From Sarcocystis neurona (lineage: Eukaryota; Apicomplexa; Conoidasida; Eucoccidiorida; Sarcocystidae), in the NCBI GenBank assembly GCA_000727475.1, contig KL647302.1, positions 1,993,234-2,057,233 of the forward strand: a stretch of 64,000 nt of DNA, written 5' to 3'. Shown one piece after another: positions 11,381 through 22,938 of this stretch. The notes beneath the pieces are model-generated. The model did no database searches and was not told where the DNA came from. It saw only the letters and a list, made by a program, of their open reading frames with translations. A program made the position numbers and the translations under genes. Positions within the stretch are counted from its first letter, which is position 1, and each line of letters begins with the position of its first letter.

Positions 11381-12512
11381 AGCAGGGAAAGGCAGATGAA
11401 AAGGGCAATGGAACGGAAGGCAGCAGCAGCGCCAGAAAGGCGCAGAAGGCTGGGTGGGAAGGACACTGGACAGAGAGCAGCGCCAGTGATGGCCTAACAC
11501 AGGCTGTAGTATCATATCCTCCTGCTTCCCTTGGTCATCAGAAGAATGATGTGTTGTCGCTGCATTCGTGTAAAGACGCCAGCGTGCAACTGCACGCTTC
11601 GGCCGTGCACAGGCGTGTGAGTGAGAGGACGCGTCTACTGTGACCTGCCTGCACCCAGGGCAACCCTATCGGCTTTTGGCACGCATCCTTCATTCCTCAA
11701 GAACATTGAAAGCGTGCTACTTGCGGTTTGTAGTGGATGTTCACAGCACTGCAGTTGAAACATGTAGATAGGCGTTAATGTGCTTACTCAGTTGCGTGTG
11801 CTCACTAACTTCGTGCATGGAAATGCGTATAATAATGTGGTATGCGCGGGAGTTAGTTGGAATATGGGATATGTGTCGGACTTGTTGTGTGGATGCGTAT
11901 GTGGGAGTATTTAAAGATAAAGTCTCCTGGCAAGTGTACAGGGACGCATCAAGTTTGTTTTGGTATGAAAGGGGCGCGTAGAGTCGTGTCAACGCTCGTA
12001 CAGAACGGCCAGCGCGCGCTTGTTTCTGTGGGCGTGAAATAGCTTGACAAAATAAGTTAAGTCTTTGCACGAGGGATGCGGTTGCGAGCGCCTTACAGTT
12101 GTGCACGTATACAATGTGTACGTAGCTGTTTCTGTGGATGAGTTCAAGTGGAGCACCGTGTGGCGCACCGTGGACGTGGCACGTTGGTCCCCGGTGCACG
12201 AATGAGTGTGAAGGCCGGACACGCGTACGTGTGGATGCGTATCTATGTGCTTGCATCAGGAGGTTGCAGGGCACCTGCAGGCACGTGCGCATGATGAATG
12301 CAGACAGGGTGATGCCCGGAGAGGGAGACAAGTGGCCGTCTGCCTCTGAATAGCAACTCGTGTCAGGGGCGGAGTTTCTGTACTAACGTGTTGCTTGCCA
12401 TCCAGCACCGCGAATATATCACACATTCTTAGGTAAATGTAATGTACACTCTATATATATAGAGAGAGAGAGGGACAGAAGTGTTGGCTGCGGTGATGCG
12501 TGCGTGTGCGCG

Positions 12513-12550
<38 letters not shown>

Positions 12551-13553
12551 AATGTATACGTGTATATCTGTCCCTCGTACATTCTTGTGTATATATATAT
12601 ATGTCTGTGTAGGTGTATATAGCTGTATAGTCACGTGTGCGCCTCATCGAGGCTACATGGCTGCAGTACACGGGAACGTAAGGTGATAGACTTACAAATG
12701 AAAACTGTTGCCGTCTCTCGAGATTCATCTTTCTCAAGGATGTAGACCGAGCTGACACAGCAAATGATCCATTGTTACGTCGTGGCACTGAGTCAAATGT
12801 CACTGTTTACGAGATTTACCGTGGACCATCAGTTGCCGCCACTACGTGAAAGTGATCCTGCAGATAATCGAACGCACTTCCACTGTATCAGCGGGTGCGA
12901 CGAGTTTGCAGGTGGTTACCTTTCAGAATCGCCGAAATTGCACGCCAGCTTTAACCACTATTTACCACTTGTAAAAATTTTGAGTATGCTTCTGCGGCTC
13001 AAGTAAAGCAGGCGGACTACGCCCTATCAACATCGCCTTTGCCAGTTAACACACGGGTACACCCGTGAGGACCACTACTTCGTTCAGTACGCATATACCG
13101 ATGTGTGTACGCTTAGAAGTCGCGGTTCAAATATTGAGGTGGACGTGTGCACCAAAACCGTTTTTGGACAGGCTCATACACACACTCAGCACCCTCCGTC
13201 CTCATGCGTGTCGCAAAAGTTACACCTTTGTCCCTGTAGCAATGCACACAATGAGGTAGGATGCCCGTGGCGTGTGAAAGGGCAGGATGCACGCACAGAT
13301 GTGGAAGCCTGTCACGCCTACCACAGCTTGCCGCATGAAGTCACTCATGCATAGGATTGCAGGCGGAGTCTGTGCCTTTGTGTTTTACACTGGGACAGGC
13401 CGCTGAATTCGTGGACCGAGGTCTGGACAGTGGTACACAACACATGGACGTCTAGAGAGACGCCTTGTTAGTAATTCAGTTTGACGCGCCCCTACCATCA
13501 CACTCAATTTTCCACGGCAACATTACACACTCGTCCACAACTCCGTTTTCACA
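11381..13553. other. Convergent intergenic region
   Basis: This is the 3' flank of the PHD gene and of the minus-strand Tpt1 gene. It holds a TA microsatellite and one open plus-strand stretch (about 12742-13006, ending in TAA) that could be a last exon but has no partner. A second frame at 11242-11643 overlaps the PHD gene end and is taken as UTR. Confidence 0.45.
12521..12546. repeat. (TA)n microsatellite
   Basis: Thirteen TA units in a row, flanked by further TA-rich sequence to about 12615. Confidence 0.95.
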
Positions 13554-15134
13554 CTACTTTCGTCCTGCTCCATCTACCGCAGCGTACTCCTTGTCTCCAT
13601 TGATAACGAGGCGTTTCCCCGTCTTCCTATCAACAACTTTTTCGAAGAATTTGCACTCAATAATACCCTCCTCGTTGCCTGGAGAAAGGACGACTCCGTT
13701 TTTGGAGACATAGAGACGCAGACCCGCAGCAAGGGCACGTTCCACATCCAGGTAAATGAAGATTTCGGCATTGGACCGGATGCCTGAAATCACCTCCCCC
13801 TCGCCAGGCAAGTGGGTCGCGAAGTGAATATGATTTCTTGACATGCGACACAATCCCGTCTTCCGGATGCTTTTCCAGCATCGCCAATACGTTCCGTGCA
13901 CCACACAGATTCCTACCCTTGATACGGGGGCTGCAACTTCGGCACGCTCTGTCGCTCCTGCGGGTGAGCTAATCGCTTGTCGCTGACAGACGCTGCAGGA
14001 AAAGGGTACCCGCCGCGGTGATGATAAAACTGTTGATGCTCTCGTCTGAATGATGGGCAACGTCACGCTGCCAACCAAATCCGCCAAGGTTGAAACGCGA
14101 CGAAGGAGCTTGTCGCTGTCAACAGAAGACAAAGAATGTCCCTGGACGGCGCGAATACTTACCTGAGAGGCATCCACGTATCCGGAACACAGCCTTTCCC
14201 CGCTACAAAAACCTACGCCGGCAAATTCTTGCCTTGAGTCGAAATTGCACACACTGACTGAAGCAGCTGCAGGTGCCCTCTTGCCGCAGCTTTCCGTAAC
14301 ACGATGCAAACAGCAATAAGCGGATTCGGTTTTACAACAGTCCCCTTGACGAGAAGTTGAGTTGCTCCCTGTGGAGTGCCCTAAGCATCGGGTGGGCCGT
14401 GTGTCGTCCGTCGCACACATACAGTCGGATTGACTGTACAATACGAAGGCGGGATCTACAGCGTCTTCGTTGCCTAGCTTTTTCCTCAAATCTTTTCCGT
14501 ACCCGAAATAGACGTCCTTTGAAGTTGGCATTTCAGCTAATGCATTGTTCTTAGAGGCCTGTAAGTGTTCTTCATCGTTGCGGCCTATCGCAGTCATTAA
14601 AAATCGTCCTTCTGATGATGGACTGCTTTCCGGCATTGGTCGAAGGTCTTCTTCAAACAACGGGTTTAGTTGCTCTGCCACTGAATTCGTACAATTGTTC
14701 ATCACATTGTCTCTTCTATTTGAATTGGGCCTTCGTGTGTTTGACGCCACTGAATCATCTACGCGCACCGAATAGCGTTCTTTATCATCATATTTTACAA
14801 TGTAGAGCACGTCGGACATATTAAACTGACGATATTCAGGCAGCGCCAGAATACTGCTTACGCAGACATACCCATCCGAGCCTATGGGTAACCCTCGGCG
14901 TGCAGCCTCATGGCGAAGCAACTTCGTGAGGCGCCGCGAAAGAGTCACCCTAGTTTTCTCGTCTACGCAAATCTTTTGCGAAGGTGTGAAAAACAGTGTA
15001 CAGGTGACTCGGTCACTGCTTAGGGAGGACGCAACCACACAATGGTCACCGCTCGTGAAGGATTTCTCAACGCAGCACGTACATTCTTTGGTGTGTCTGG
15101 CACACCCTCGAAGCTCTCTGATACATTTGCTCAT
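13554..15134 (-). CDS. TPT1: tRNA 2'-phosphotransferase (Tpt1/KptA)
   Basis: The predicted enzyme transfers the 2'-phosphate left at a tRNA splice junction to NAD+, yielding ADP-ribose 1'',2''-cyclic phosphate. The single exon encodes 526 residues. All four signature regions are present in order: TLSRRLTKLLRHE (Arg74, His75), a RANQGHS-like IRAVQGHS (Arg328), VVHGTYWRCW (413-416 HGTY) and MSRNHIHFA (Arg433). The C-terminal lobe continues with SGIRSNAEIFIYLDVERAL and NGVVLSPGNEEGII. Family members are usually 200-280 residues. Here a polar insert of about 190 residues separates the N-lobe from IRAVQGHS, and a second of about 50 precedes HGTY. The first 60 residues are Cys-rich and may not be part of the enzyme fold. 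No interruption is seen, so activity is expected if the inserts loop out. Confidence 0.94.
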   Translation of the reverse strand: MSKCIRELRGCARHTKECTCCVEKSFTSGDHCVVASSLSSDRVTCTLFFTPSQKICVDEKTRVTLSRRLTKLLRHEAARRGLPIGSDGYVCVSSILALPEYRQFNMSDVLYIVKYDDKERYSVRVDDSVASNTRRPNSNRRDNVMNNCTNSVAEQLNPLFEEDLRPMPESSPSSEGRFLMTAIGRNDEEHLQASKNNALAEMPTSKDVYFGYGKDLRKKLGNEDAVDPAFVLYSQSDCMCATDDTRPTRCLGHSTGSNSTSRQGDCCKTESAYCCLHRVTESCGKRAPAAASVSVCNFDSRQEFAGVGFCSGERLCSGYVDASQVSIRAVQGHSLSSVDSDKLLRRVSTLADLVGSVTLPIIQTRASTVLSSPRRVPFSCSVCQRQAISSPAGATERAEVAAPVSRVGICVVHGTYWRCWKSIRKTGLCRMSRNHIHFATHLPGEGEVISGIRSNAEIFIYLDVERALAAGLRLYVSKNGVVLSPGNEEGIIECKFFEKVVDRKTGKRLVINGDKEYAAVDGAGRK

Positions 15135-15724
15135 CGTCTCGTCTGTCCCGTTTGTAAGTCTGTGGTCACTGCATTGAGTTTGCAGTTCCCTCTAGAAACT
15201 TGCTGAATCTTCTTTAGCAATCCTGCAGGAAGTAATTGCTTTTGTGGTGCTGCTTCGTCTTGAAAGCGTCGGGGCGCTTGAAAATTTGTCCCTCTCACAT
15301 CTGAACGCATACTTCATCACCTTGTGCACACGGCCAACTTCACGATGGGGCACAGACATTATACTGATATTTGTCAGATCATCTCAGCTTAGACAATGCG
15401 GACCACTGGTTTCTTTTCAAACCGTGAAGAATGGTTGCGGCTGGACACCAAGCCCGGCGCCTCAAGCACTGCGAGTTTGCGGTTCTTCAATTTTTCCCGA
15501 CCCACCACGGGAGGGCTGCTGGCACTCCACCGATGGAGTCGGGGCAACAGCTGAACTGTGATGAGCGCAGCATCTACCTATTAACGTTTGCCTCGAATGA
15601 CCACCTTTGTCTCTACAGCGCTCACGATTAGAGAGATAAGTCACGACTTACTTGTTCAAAAGACAAATTCTCCTCTCCTGTTAGCGTCGTCGCGCACGTG
15701 ATATGTGAATATCCTTTCTAAAAG
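15135..15724. other. Tpt1 upstream region
   Basis: Likely divergent promoter region. A plus-strand ORF from the ATG at 15431 to 15631 (66 codons) may be the first exon of the next gene, but none of its GT sites gives the phase that gene needs. Confidence 0.35.
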
Positions 15725-16460
15725 ACTCACTATCCATCGGTCATACAACGGAGCCGTCTCACATACGAACTCAGACGATTACTTGGGCATAACCCATCAG
15801 AGGAACGCGGTTTCAGCTATAACTTCCACCGGTGAACCTGCGGTTGAGGCTCGGCATACTCTGTTTTGGAAAAACAGCGAGCTACCAGTAGAAGATGCAG
15901 TTCTGCCACACTGCGCGAAACGAAACCGTCGAGTTAAAACACGTGGACGTACTACTAGGTGAACACATCATGTATTCCAGTGGCGAAGCTGTCTTACAGT
16001 ACAGCTGAGCACGAACATCATGCGATGACAGCGACCCAGGCAGTCAACTGTCAATCTCTGCGGCTGTGAACTGCAGAGCCCCTGGCTTGCAATGAAAGTG
16101 CAAGTGGGTGAGAAGAAGCCGCTTGTCTATTTCGCAAGCACCCGCAGTGAGACATATACGTAACCTGATGTGAACTGCAGGAGTTCCAACTTATACTGCC
16201 TTCAAAATGCTCGACGACGACGTGATTGTCAAAAATTCACTCCCTACGATGTGAAAGTACTTTTGGGACTGTCATCGTACCGAAATTTGCGAGTCCATGT
16301 TTTTAGCGCAGGTGGTCGTTTACTCTTGAACCTTGGCACTGGCCACCGAGTCCTTGTGCTGCCAGCACACAGAGCTGCTACTCTTTCTTTCAATGAAAAA
16401 GACGTAATTACAGTGATAGAGAGGATACAGAAAGGCCTTGAAAACCCCAGCATGCCCTGA
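15725..16460 (+). CDS. Hypothetical protein, two exons joined, 5' incomplete
   Basis: The first exon runs from about 15725 to 15958 and ends AG|GTGAAC. The second runs 16181-16460 after acceptor ACTGCAG. The split Arg codon (AG|G) fits exactly. The second exon encodes YDVKVLLGLSSYRNLRVHVF, then SAGGRLLLNLGTGHRVLVLP, and ends with FNEKDVITVIERIQKGLENP and stop. Two short strands followed by a terminal amphipathic helix are reminiscent of the end of a PH-like fold, but I cannot place it in a family. The gene is divergent from Tpt1. A start codon was not identified. Confidence 0.36.
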
Positions 16461-17333
16461 GACCGCTCAACAAGAGACGGACGGTCGCCGGGGACGGTAC
16501 AGTGGACGTCCACTTAGTAATTCTATACGATACTCTCCCTACTTACGAAGCTATGCCACTTCTTCCAGCGCAGCTGCCCGCAATGCCTCCGAAAACATCA
16601 GATACTTTCACGATCCTCAACAGCCTCGAGCAGCATTCGGGCACGCCTAGACATTAACGTACACGAAGCTCCTTTTTGTGGACAGTGTCAAGCACTCCGG
16701 CCAAGAATGCCACGAAGGTTTCCCAGTTTCGCTCTTCAACATACTTCCTGCTTTTCTTCCGTTCGTCTCGCTCCAAGTAAAATCCTTGTTGAGTGCATGC
16801 GGGCGACGCACGTTGCAACACCCTCCCTTAAGTGGTCGTAAGGGGGGAGCGTAACGAAGTCGGTGGTGGTTGCATAATCGGCGGGCGCAGAAGCCACGCA
16901 CAGCCATGACGGTGGACTTCTAAAAGTCGTACTTTTTGGCGTAAAAAATTGGTTTCGTGTGATTCTGTGAAGAAAACTGCGACAGTGGGTGCCGTAGTGG
17001 CGCACATCGTTTCTCTTCGACGCGCGCTTCGTCACAGTTGGAATTGTGATGCCGTGTCCCTGGAGCAGCTCTGCAACTTGCGGTTACACTATAGATATAT
17101 ACACATACATATGCATATATGTATGCACGTACGTGTATTTGCGTTTATTCGGAAACAGCGGGTGAAAATTGTGTCGCAGTGCCAGTGTTGTTATAACTTG
17201 TAGGGTCGACTTTGCTTCACTTCGAAACTGAACCCTCCCTCACCGTGAATGCCGGGCGCGTATATTCCGGCGGAGGCGCCCTTGCAGCGCAGTTGTCCGT
17301 AGACACATCCGCGGATTGTACTAATTCAGTGAA

Positions 17334-17904
17334 TCACCCCTGTTCCTTGACTACTTGCTTGGAAGTTTTGTTGTCCCGCCGCCTTTGACTTTTTTCGCTC
17401 TTTTGTGAATACTGGTTTTTCGCTCCCTCGGAGGGTACAAGCACTGCCTCGTTTAGTGCACTGCGTGGCATGGGTGGGCGCGGGGACGCTGGTGCTACAA
17501 CGGCAGGTAACAGCTGTACAGATGTAGCATCATCTGCATAATCTGCTGCAACATCGGAAAAGTCCTTATTATCTATCCGCTTGGTTTTTTTCCTGTTGAA
17601 GTCCGCGTCTCTTTCGCAAGCGTGTGCTGTTCATTCGTGTCGCAGCCGGGAACGAATTGCGTGGAATCGTGTACTGCCGCGAAATCTTCTGTCCCTCGGT
17701 GCCTTTCTTGAGTAATATTTCTGCTCGACTCTCTTCAGGCACTTTGGCTATGCCCACTTTACACTTACGTGAGAATCTACATGTGTCCATTACAAGGGAT
17801 GGTGACCTTACGGTCGTCGCCGAAGACGTCATAAGCACGTTTGTGGCCGCGGTCTTATGGACATCTATATAACCACGCATCCAGTCAACTGGAAGCGTAC
17901 ACAC
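17334..17904 (-). CDS. Hypothetical Lys/Gln-rich protein
   Basis: Exon 1 (about 17904-17769) ends in a consensus donor C|GTAAGT. Exon 2 (17626-17334) follows acceptor AATGAACAG. The phase-1 junction fits. Exon 2 is 96 codons with no start codon of its own: an acidic part (DFSDVAADYADDATSVQLLP), a proline-rich middle, then a basic Gln/Lys tail (NQYSQKSEKSQRRRDNK) and TGA. The tail looks like a disordered nucleic-acid-binding or nuclear-localisation segment. No family is recognised. The upstream end is open, since the frame has only a GTG at 17904 and an ATG at residue 9. An opposing plus-strand frame (17624-17872) is taken as the shadow. Confidence 0.42.
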
Positions 17905-18177
17905 ATTCGACGACGTTCGAGTGCAAGCACCTGACTATCTTTTTGGGGTACTGACCGTATGCATAGGCTTATCCTTGTGTACTGCGCTCGTGCATACAGA
18001 CGGGTGTACGTAGATACATACGAGGATACCGTGGCATACTTCTTCACGCATTCTCCCTTGGTTCCTGCGTGGGGTCTGTAACCTCTGCTCTCCGTTGTGT
18101 CCGTCTTGCCACGCGGTTTCTGTTAAAGACCCGATCACCGCTTCCCCCGTTGAAGGGCAGCGTCCAGAGAAAACTTT

Positions 18178-18890
18178 ATGATGGAGGCGTCGTGGCTTCT
18201 AGGGCAAGCTCCAACAGCTAGTGATTCTCCGCCGCTTCCTCTACTATACAACGATGGAGAGCACACTTACGTGTGCGTGCAGACGCCTCACGGACCAGAA
18301 TATATCCAGCGACGCGTGCCTACTGCTGATGTTCCAGGGGGTTGCCCGATGCGCAGCGGCAGCAGCGCCGACGCACTGTGGGGAGGGTACGCAGGCGCGA
18401 GTCCCTCAAATCCGCTGTGCGCGACCAGCAGGACTACCGCAGCCTGTGATTTCGCATGTTCCACTGTCCTCCGTGAAGAGGACACGGAGGCGACTGATGC
18501 TTTTAACGCAGGAGGAACAATTGATAACGCAAAAATAGACATGAGGGGATGCAAGAGGAGATTACCTGGTATCACTTCCAGTTCTTCGTTTCCCAACTGT
18601 GTATCTCGCACGTCCGAGGAGGAGGACACATGCGATAGAACCTTCAAACACAGCAGGTCCTTTGGATACACACACGTCGTGTCCTCTTCCTCGGTAGGCA
18701 TTTGCGCCGTAATTTTTCCTGTCTATACACGCATTTGCAACGATGTGTGCACGCACTGGGCGAACTGTCGAGGACAACATTTCGCCTCTTACAGTGCGGA
18801 CATGTGTACGACGAGGACAATGTCATCTGTTACTGCCGAAACGCAGGGTGGCACTACGCGGACCGCTGTGCTCGCCAAAACGCGTCGTGA
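18178..18890 (+). CDS. Hypothetical protein with terminal Cys/His cluster
   Basis: An ATG-initiated frame opens at 18178 and stays open to 18930 (250 codons). A two-exon reading is also good: exon 18178-18693 with donor G|GTAGGC, intron of 101 bases, exon 18795-18890 after TCTTACAG, phase 0. The spliced form gives 203 residues ending CGHVYDEDNVICYC, with Cys/His spacing C-x-H-x8-C-x-C-x5-H-x4-C, a plausible zinc site. The N-terminal part is Ser/Thr-rich with HGPEYIQRRVP. No family is recognised. Which form is used cannot be told here; the zinc-like spacing makes me prefer the spliced one. Confidence 0.42.
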
Positions 18891-21800
18891 CTGCGTGCTT
18901 GATTGCGACGTGTGTCGCGGTAGTCTTTGAGTGTGTCCCTTGCAAACTAGAATACCTAGCCCAAGTGTAAAACTGTTACCTGTAGAAGTCAGTGATTGCT
19001 TTCAGTCTCGGGCCTGCCTTCTTCAGCACCTGCACGCACTTCTTATCCAGATTAACACGTGTTCAGCTTCCACAAAACTTGTGCGTATACACGTTGGTTG
19101 CGTGTTTTTTTGGGGATGCTCCAGTTATGGGGGGAATGCAGGGGTGAAAGCGTGGATTCTAATGTAAAGGATGCCCAGCCTGCCGGATTTCGTGCAACCT
19201 GTCGACGTACACAGGCAAGGTGTAGCGTATTTTTTCAGTGTGGGACGTAAGCACTCCGTTGCTGTCAGATCGTAACCACTGTGCTACTTTTTCTTACTAC
19301 CATAGTCAAGGAGGGTCTCTTGTTTGTTTCATGGGATACAGGAACGAACGCTTTAGTGTGTATGTCGTATTCTGTACAAATATATAGGAGAGCGAATCAT
19401 TTCCCTTGCGTGATACGCCAGCGTAATCGGTGGAATATCATTTAATTTGCATGCAACTTTGCTTGTGTTCTTGTGGCTTCAGGCGTAACAACTTGCGGTC
19501 TCATTCACCTGACCTGATAAGCGCGCACTAGTGGTGGATGGCGCTTTTGTAAAGGGAGATCTTCGACGTAATTAGAAGAGTATCTGGTACAGAGAAAATT
19601 CGATAAACACATTTGTGTACAGAGAGGGAAAGACGTTACTGGTGTAAGCCTGCGTCCACATGCAGGTGCAGGACCACGTACAACAATGTTTTTAAAGGTA
19701 CGTAGTACATATTGTCATACAAAAACTCTGATGGTTGACGACGCCGGGTGGTTCTTTCAGGTTTGCGTGTTTCTCTTTGTGTTTGAAGTGATACTCAGAT
19801 CTCGAGTAGCCGTATCAATCCGTCTCCACCTTCACGCGGTCTTTTTTTTCTCTGTCACTGCCTCCGTCGAAGAAATGGTGCGTCAGCAGGAGCTGCTGTA
19901 ATACACTAGTGCGCGTGTACCGACGCGGGTTGGTACCAGGTGATGGAAGCTCACGGATGTGTACAGTCTGTGCGTGCGTCGATGACTTCGGTTGACAATG
20001 CTCTGAGCTATAGGGGATACGTAGATATACATCACGTGTTTGTTTATGTATGTGTGTATGTGCTGTTATATTGGACTCGACAGCGTGGTGGACAAAAGTG
20101 TGGAATGCTATCTTACGTTGAAGGGAGCCGCGTGGTTCGTCCTAATGAGTGATGGGGAAGAAATAGAACGTCGAGTATGATGCAGAGGCATCGCATTAGT
20201 CGGACGTCTTGTGAGGTGAAGAAAGAGATGCAACATCGATCTGCAGTCATTTGCAGAGTGTCTTCTCTGAAGTCAGATTCAGATGTTGCCATGAGGTGTG
20301 GAACACACATGGGTGTAACTAACGACAGCAGTGCGCTTGCTAGGCTTTCTTCGTACAGCAGCAACGTAAAAGTGTGACCCCCTCGAGACTACGGCGTAAG
20401 AAAAAGGTATTGCGACTGCACAGTCACTTCATAATCGCTCGCGTGAAGACGTGTACATATATGCGTGGGCATGGATGCGTGTGCAGTGCGGCGGACGAGT
20501 CGGTGTAAACGTGTGCTGTACACAACGGTGTGTCACTCGCAGTCTTAAGCGGGAGCGCTCACGCATGATGTGTCGTCGTGATCAAAATTTCTTCTCTCTT
20601 TTTGCTTGACCCTCGGGAGCTGCGCAGCTGTACGCGCACGACGTTTGAGCTCTTCTCAGTGAAGACCGTGCATTTCCTGTGACCTCACTTCAGTGTCGCC
20701 GGTACTTAACTCTGGCACGGTATCATCTCCAGCGAAGGAGGAGAACGTGGTGTTCGTGCTGGGCTTTTTTCTGTGGAAATGGTACTCGCTGCCCTTGGGG
20801 ATTCCACCGATGCATCACGGATGAGTATTGTTAAATGGAAAAGCATGCAATTGTAATGTGAGAAGAGACACGGGAACGGCTTAGTTTGACCTGACGACTA
20901 CTTTCAATGGAGACAGTACACAATGCTTCGTGACGTACCTTCGACGGAGTGCGGGTCTGCATTTGTGTAGTTCGCTCTTTACATTCGGCAAGCGTTCGTG
21001 TAAGACATATCAGCGTGCGGTGTGAGTGGACGCAACTGTGGAAATCCTGCTGTGCGCCTGCTTTATACTTGCATTGTGGGGGTCGTTGTGGGCCACTACC
21101 TTTGCAAGAACTCGGTTACAACTCGCAGTCGCAACGGCAGAGGTTCCTTTCCCCCTATGACTGTCACAATGTTCAAGGGTGTATATTTCCGTATGTACGT
21201 ACTAGTCTGCGGTTTCACGATAGTGACAGGTGATGGCTCTTCCATCTAATGACACTCAAGACAGGGCAGTCTGCGGCGTGGAAAAGTGAGACGACGGCTT
21301 TCTCAATAGTAACGATAGTAATCGGCGCATGCGTGGTACGTGGTCGTCTCCTCTGTATGAGAGGTGTGCACACAGAAGAGCTTGTGTGCCGACGTGGTAC
21401 AGCGGAGCAACATTTGCCGCAGGTGTGTCTCCAGACGAGAGCGTGAGGCTATATGCGCACTCCAGTACAAAAAAGGTAGAACGATACCTTTGTTTACACT
21501 CATCCTTCCTCGAAATGACAGCTGTCGTTATTCTCCTATTTTGAACTACCGGTAAGTGCTTTTGGAGACGCGCACGTGTGCGTTTGGCACTGCACTGAAA
21601 TATATACTCTGACCGTTTACTCTATGCTTTCAAGAGTAAATTTTAGAAGGGTGAGGGATGGTGACGTGGCAGTGTGATATACGAGTGCCTGTGAAACTGC
21701 CGAATTACAAGCGTGGCGGCGCACTCCGTCGCCTTTTATGCCGGTAGGGATGCCGTGGTGCACCTAGGAAATCCCCACAACGAGGAGGCCCAGCGGCCGA

Positions 21801-22495
21801 CGCCGACGTGCAGGAGCACGTGGGTGCCCGTACCGTTCTGCTAAAGAAGAGAATGTAGCAAAGGTGCTGTTCTAGTTAAGAATGCAGAATAGCAAAGGTA
21901 GCAGGGGCTCCAATTACTACAAATGTACATGCGTCGATCCGTCCGTTTTGTTGACGCGTCTACTCTCCCCTGCTTAACGCGGTACAGTAGGGAGAAGCGT
22001 CAGCCGAAGCCCTCACATGGGTTACCGGAACATGTAATTGGGTACTCACGTGGCGGCCGAAGGGGTTTGTTCGCTTCCAATAAAGACATTATGCGTGTAG
22101 TCGTGTCAGTCGCAAACACTTTGGTCATTGGCAGCAGTCACACCTGCACTTACTTCCGTATCTCTTTCTGCGCTACAGGTAGCGGCTGTGTGTTTAGCCA
22201 AAAATACACGCTTGGGTAAACTCGTGCAGCAGATGCGCTCCTGGTCCGCAAAGGTGCAACTGACTTCGACGTGTCATACGAAGAATCACTACGAGTAAAT
22301 TAGTGTAGCGGGTGTGGTCCTCTGGCTAAAGGGCTGAGCGGACTACAGTATTGCAGACTTTTTTGTGTACGCCCCCACTGATACCGCTGTATGTAGGACG
22401 ATGTGAAGGTTGCGGCAACTTGTATAACATTTCTTTGAGGTTGCGGTATAGCGGAGAGGGGTACGTCGAACACAAGTTGTTTTCCGTAGCACCGC

Positions 22496-22518
22496 ATATA
22501 TATATATATATATATATA
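22496..22518. repeat. (AT)n microsatellite
   Basis: Uninterrupted AT dinucleotide run of about eleven units. Confidence 0.95.
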
Positions 22519-22852
22519 CACGGGTGCGTGTGAGACTTCAGTGTTTCAGGAGGCAAACTCACAGCTGTATGACATTTCAGGACCACTGCACCACCTAAAC
22601 TCTATGGTTGCGAGCACGCGGCATGTAACGACTGAAACGCCTGTTACTGTTGGGCGTGTGCAGATACCACAAGCATCCGTTCGCGCAGCATACTTGCGGA
22701 AAAGTAGCTCGAACCCCCCAGTAATCTGTTGGTGTCGTACGGCACACGTACGTGCGAAGGCTTTACGTCAAACACGTCCTAATTCAAATGCATGCATACA
22801 CACAACCTCATTTTGTTGTGTCTATCTGTACCGTACTGCGAAGAGAAAATGT

Positions 22853-22938
22853 TGATGTCGTGTAACGGCGTCCCGAAAGAACGGTAACACAATACTGATG
22901 TCGTGTAACAGCGTCCCGAAGGAACGGTAACACAATCC
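22853..22938. repeat. Two-unit tandem repeat, 43-base period
   Basis: Two adjacent copies (22853-22895 and 22896-22938), each beginning TGATGTCGTGTAAC and differing at only a few bases, so the duplication is recent. Confidence 0.93.

Noticed and set aside
11242..11643. 133-codon plus-strand frame over the end of the PHD gene
   Set aside because: It overlaps the PHD gene's conserved C-terminus in another frame and continues into the 3' flank; it is most likely a shadow plus UTR.
12504..12686. Tyr/Ile-rich frames through the TA and RY tracts (also near 26735, 30340, 34450, 55440)
   Set aside because: Dinucleotide repeats lack stop codons in some frames, and the products are simple-sequence artefacts.
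12742..13006. Codon-like plus-strand stretch ending in TAA
   Set aside because: The opposite strand carries a comparable frame with a consensus donor (TTT|GTAAGT), so neither could be preferred and no partner exon was found.
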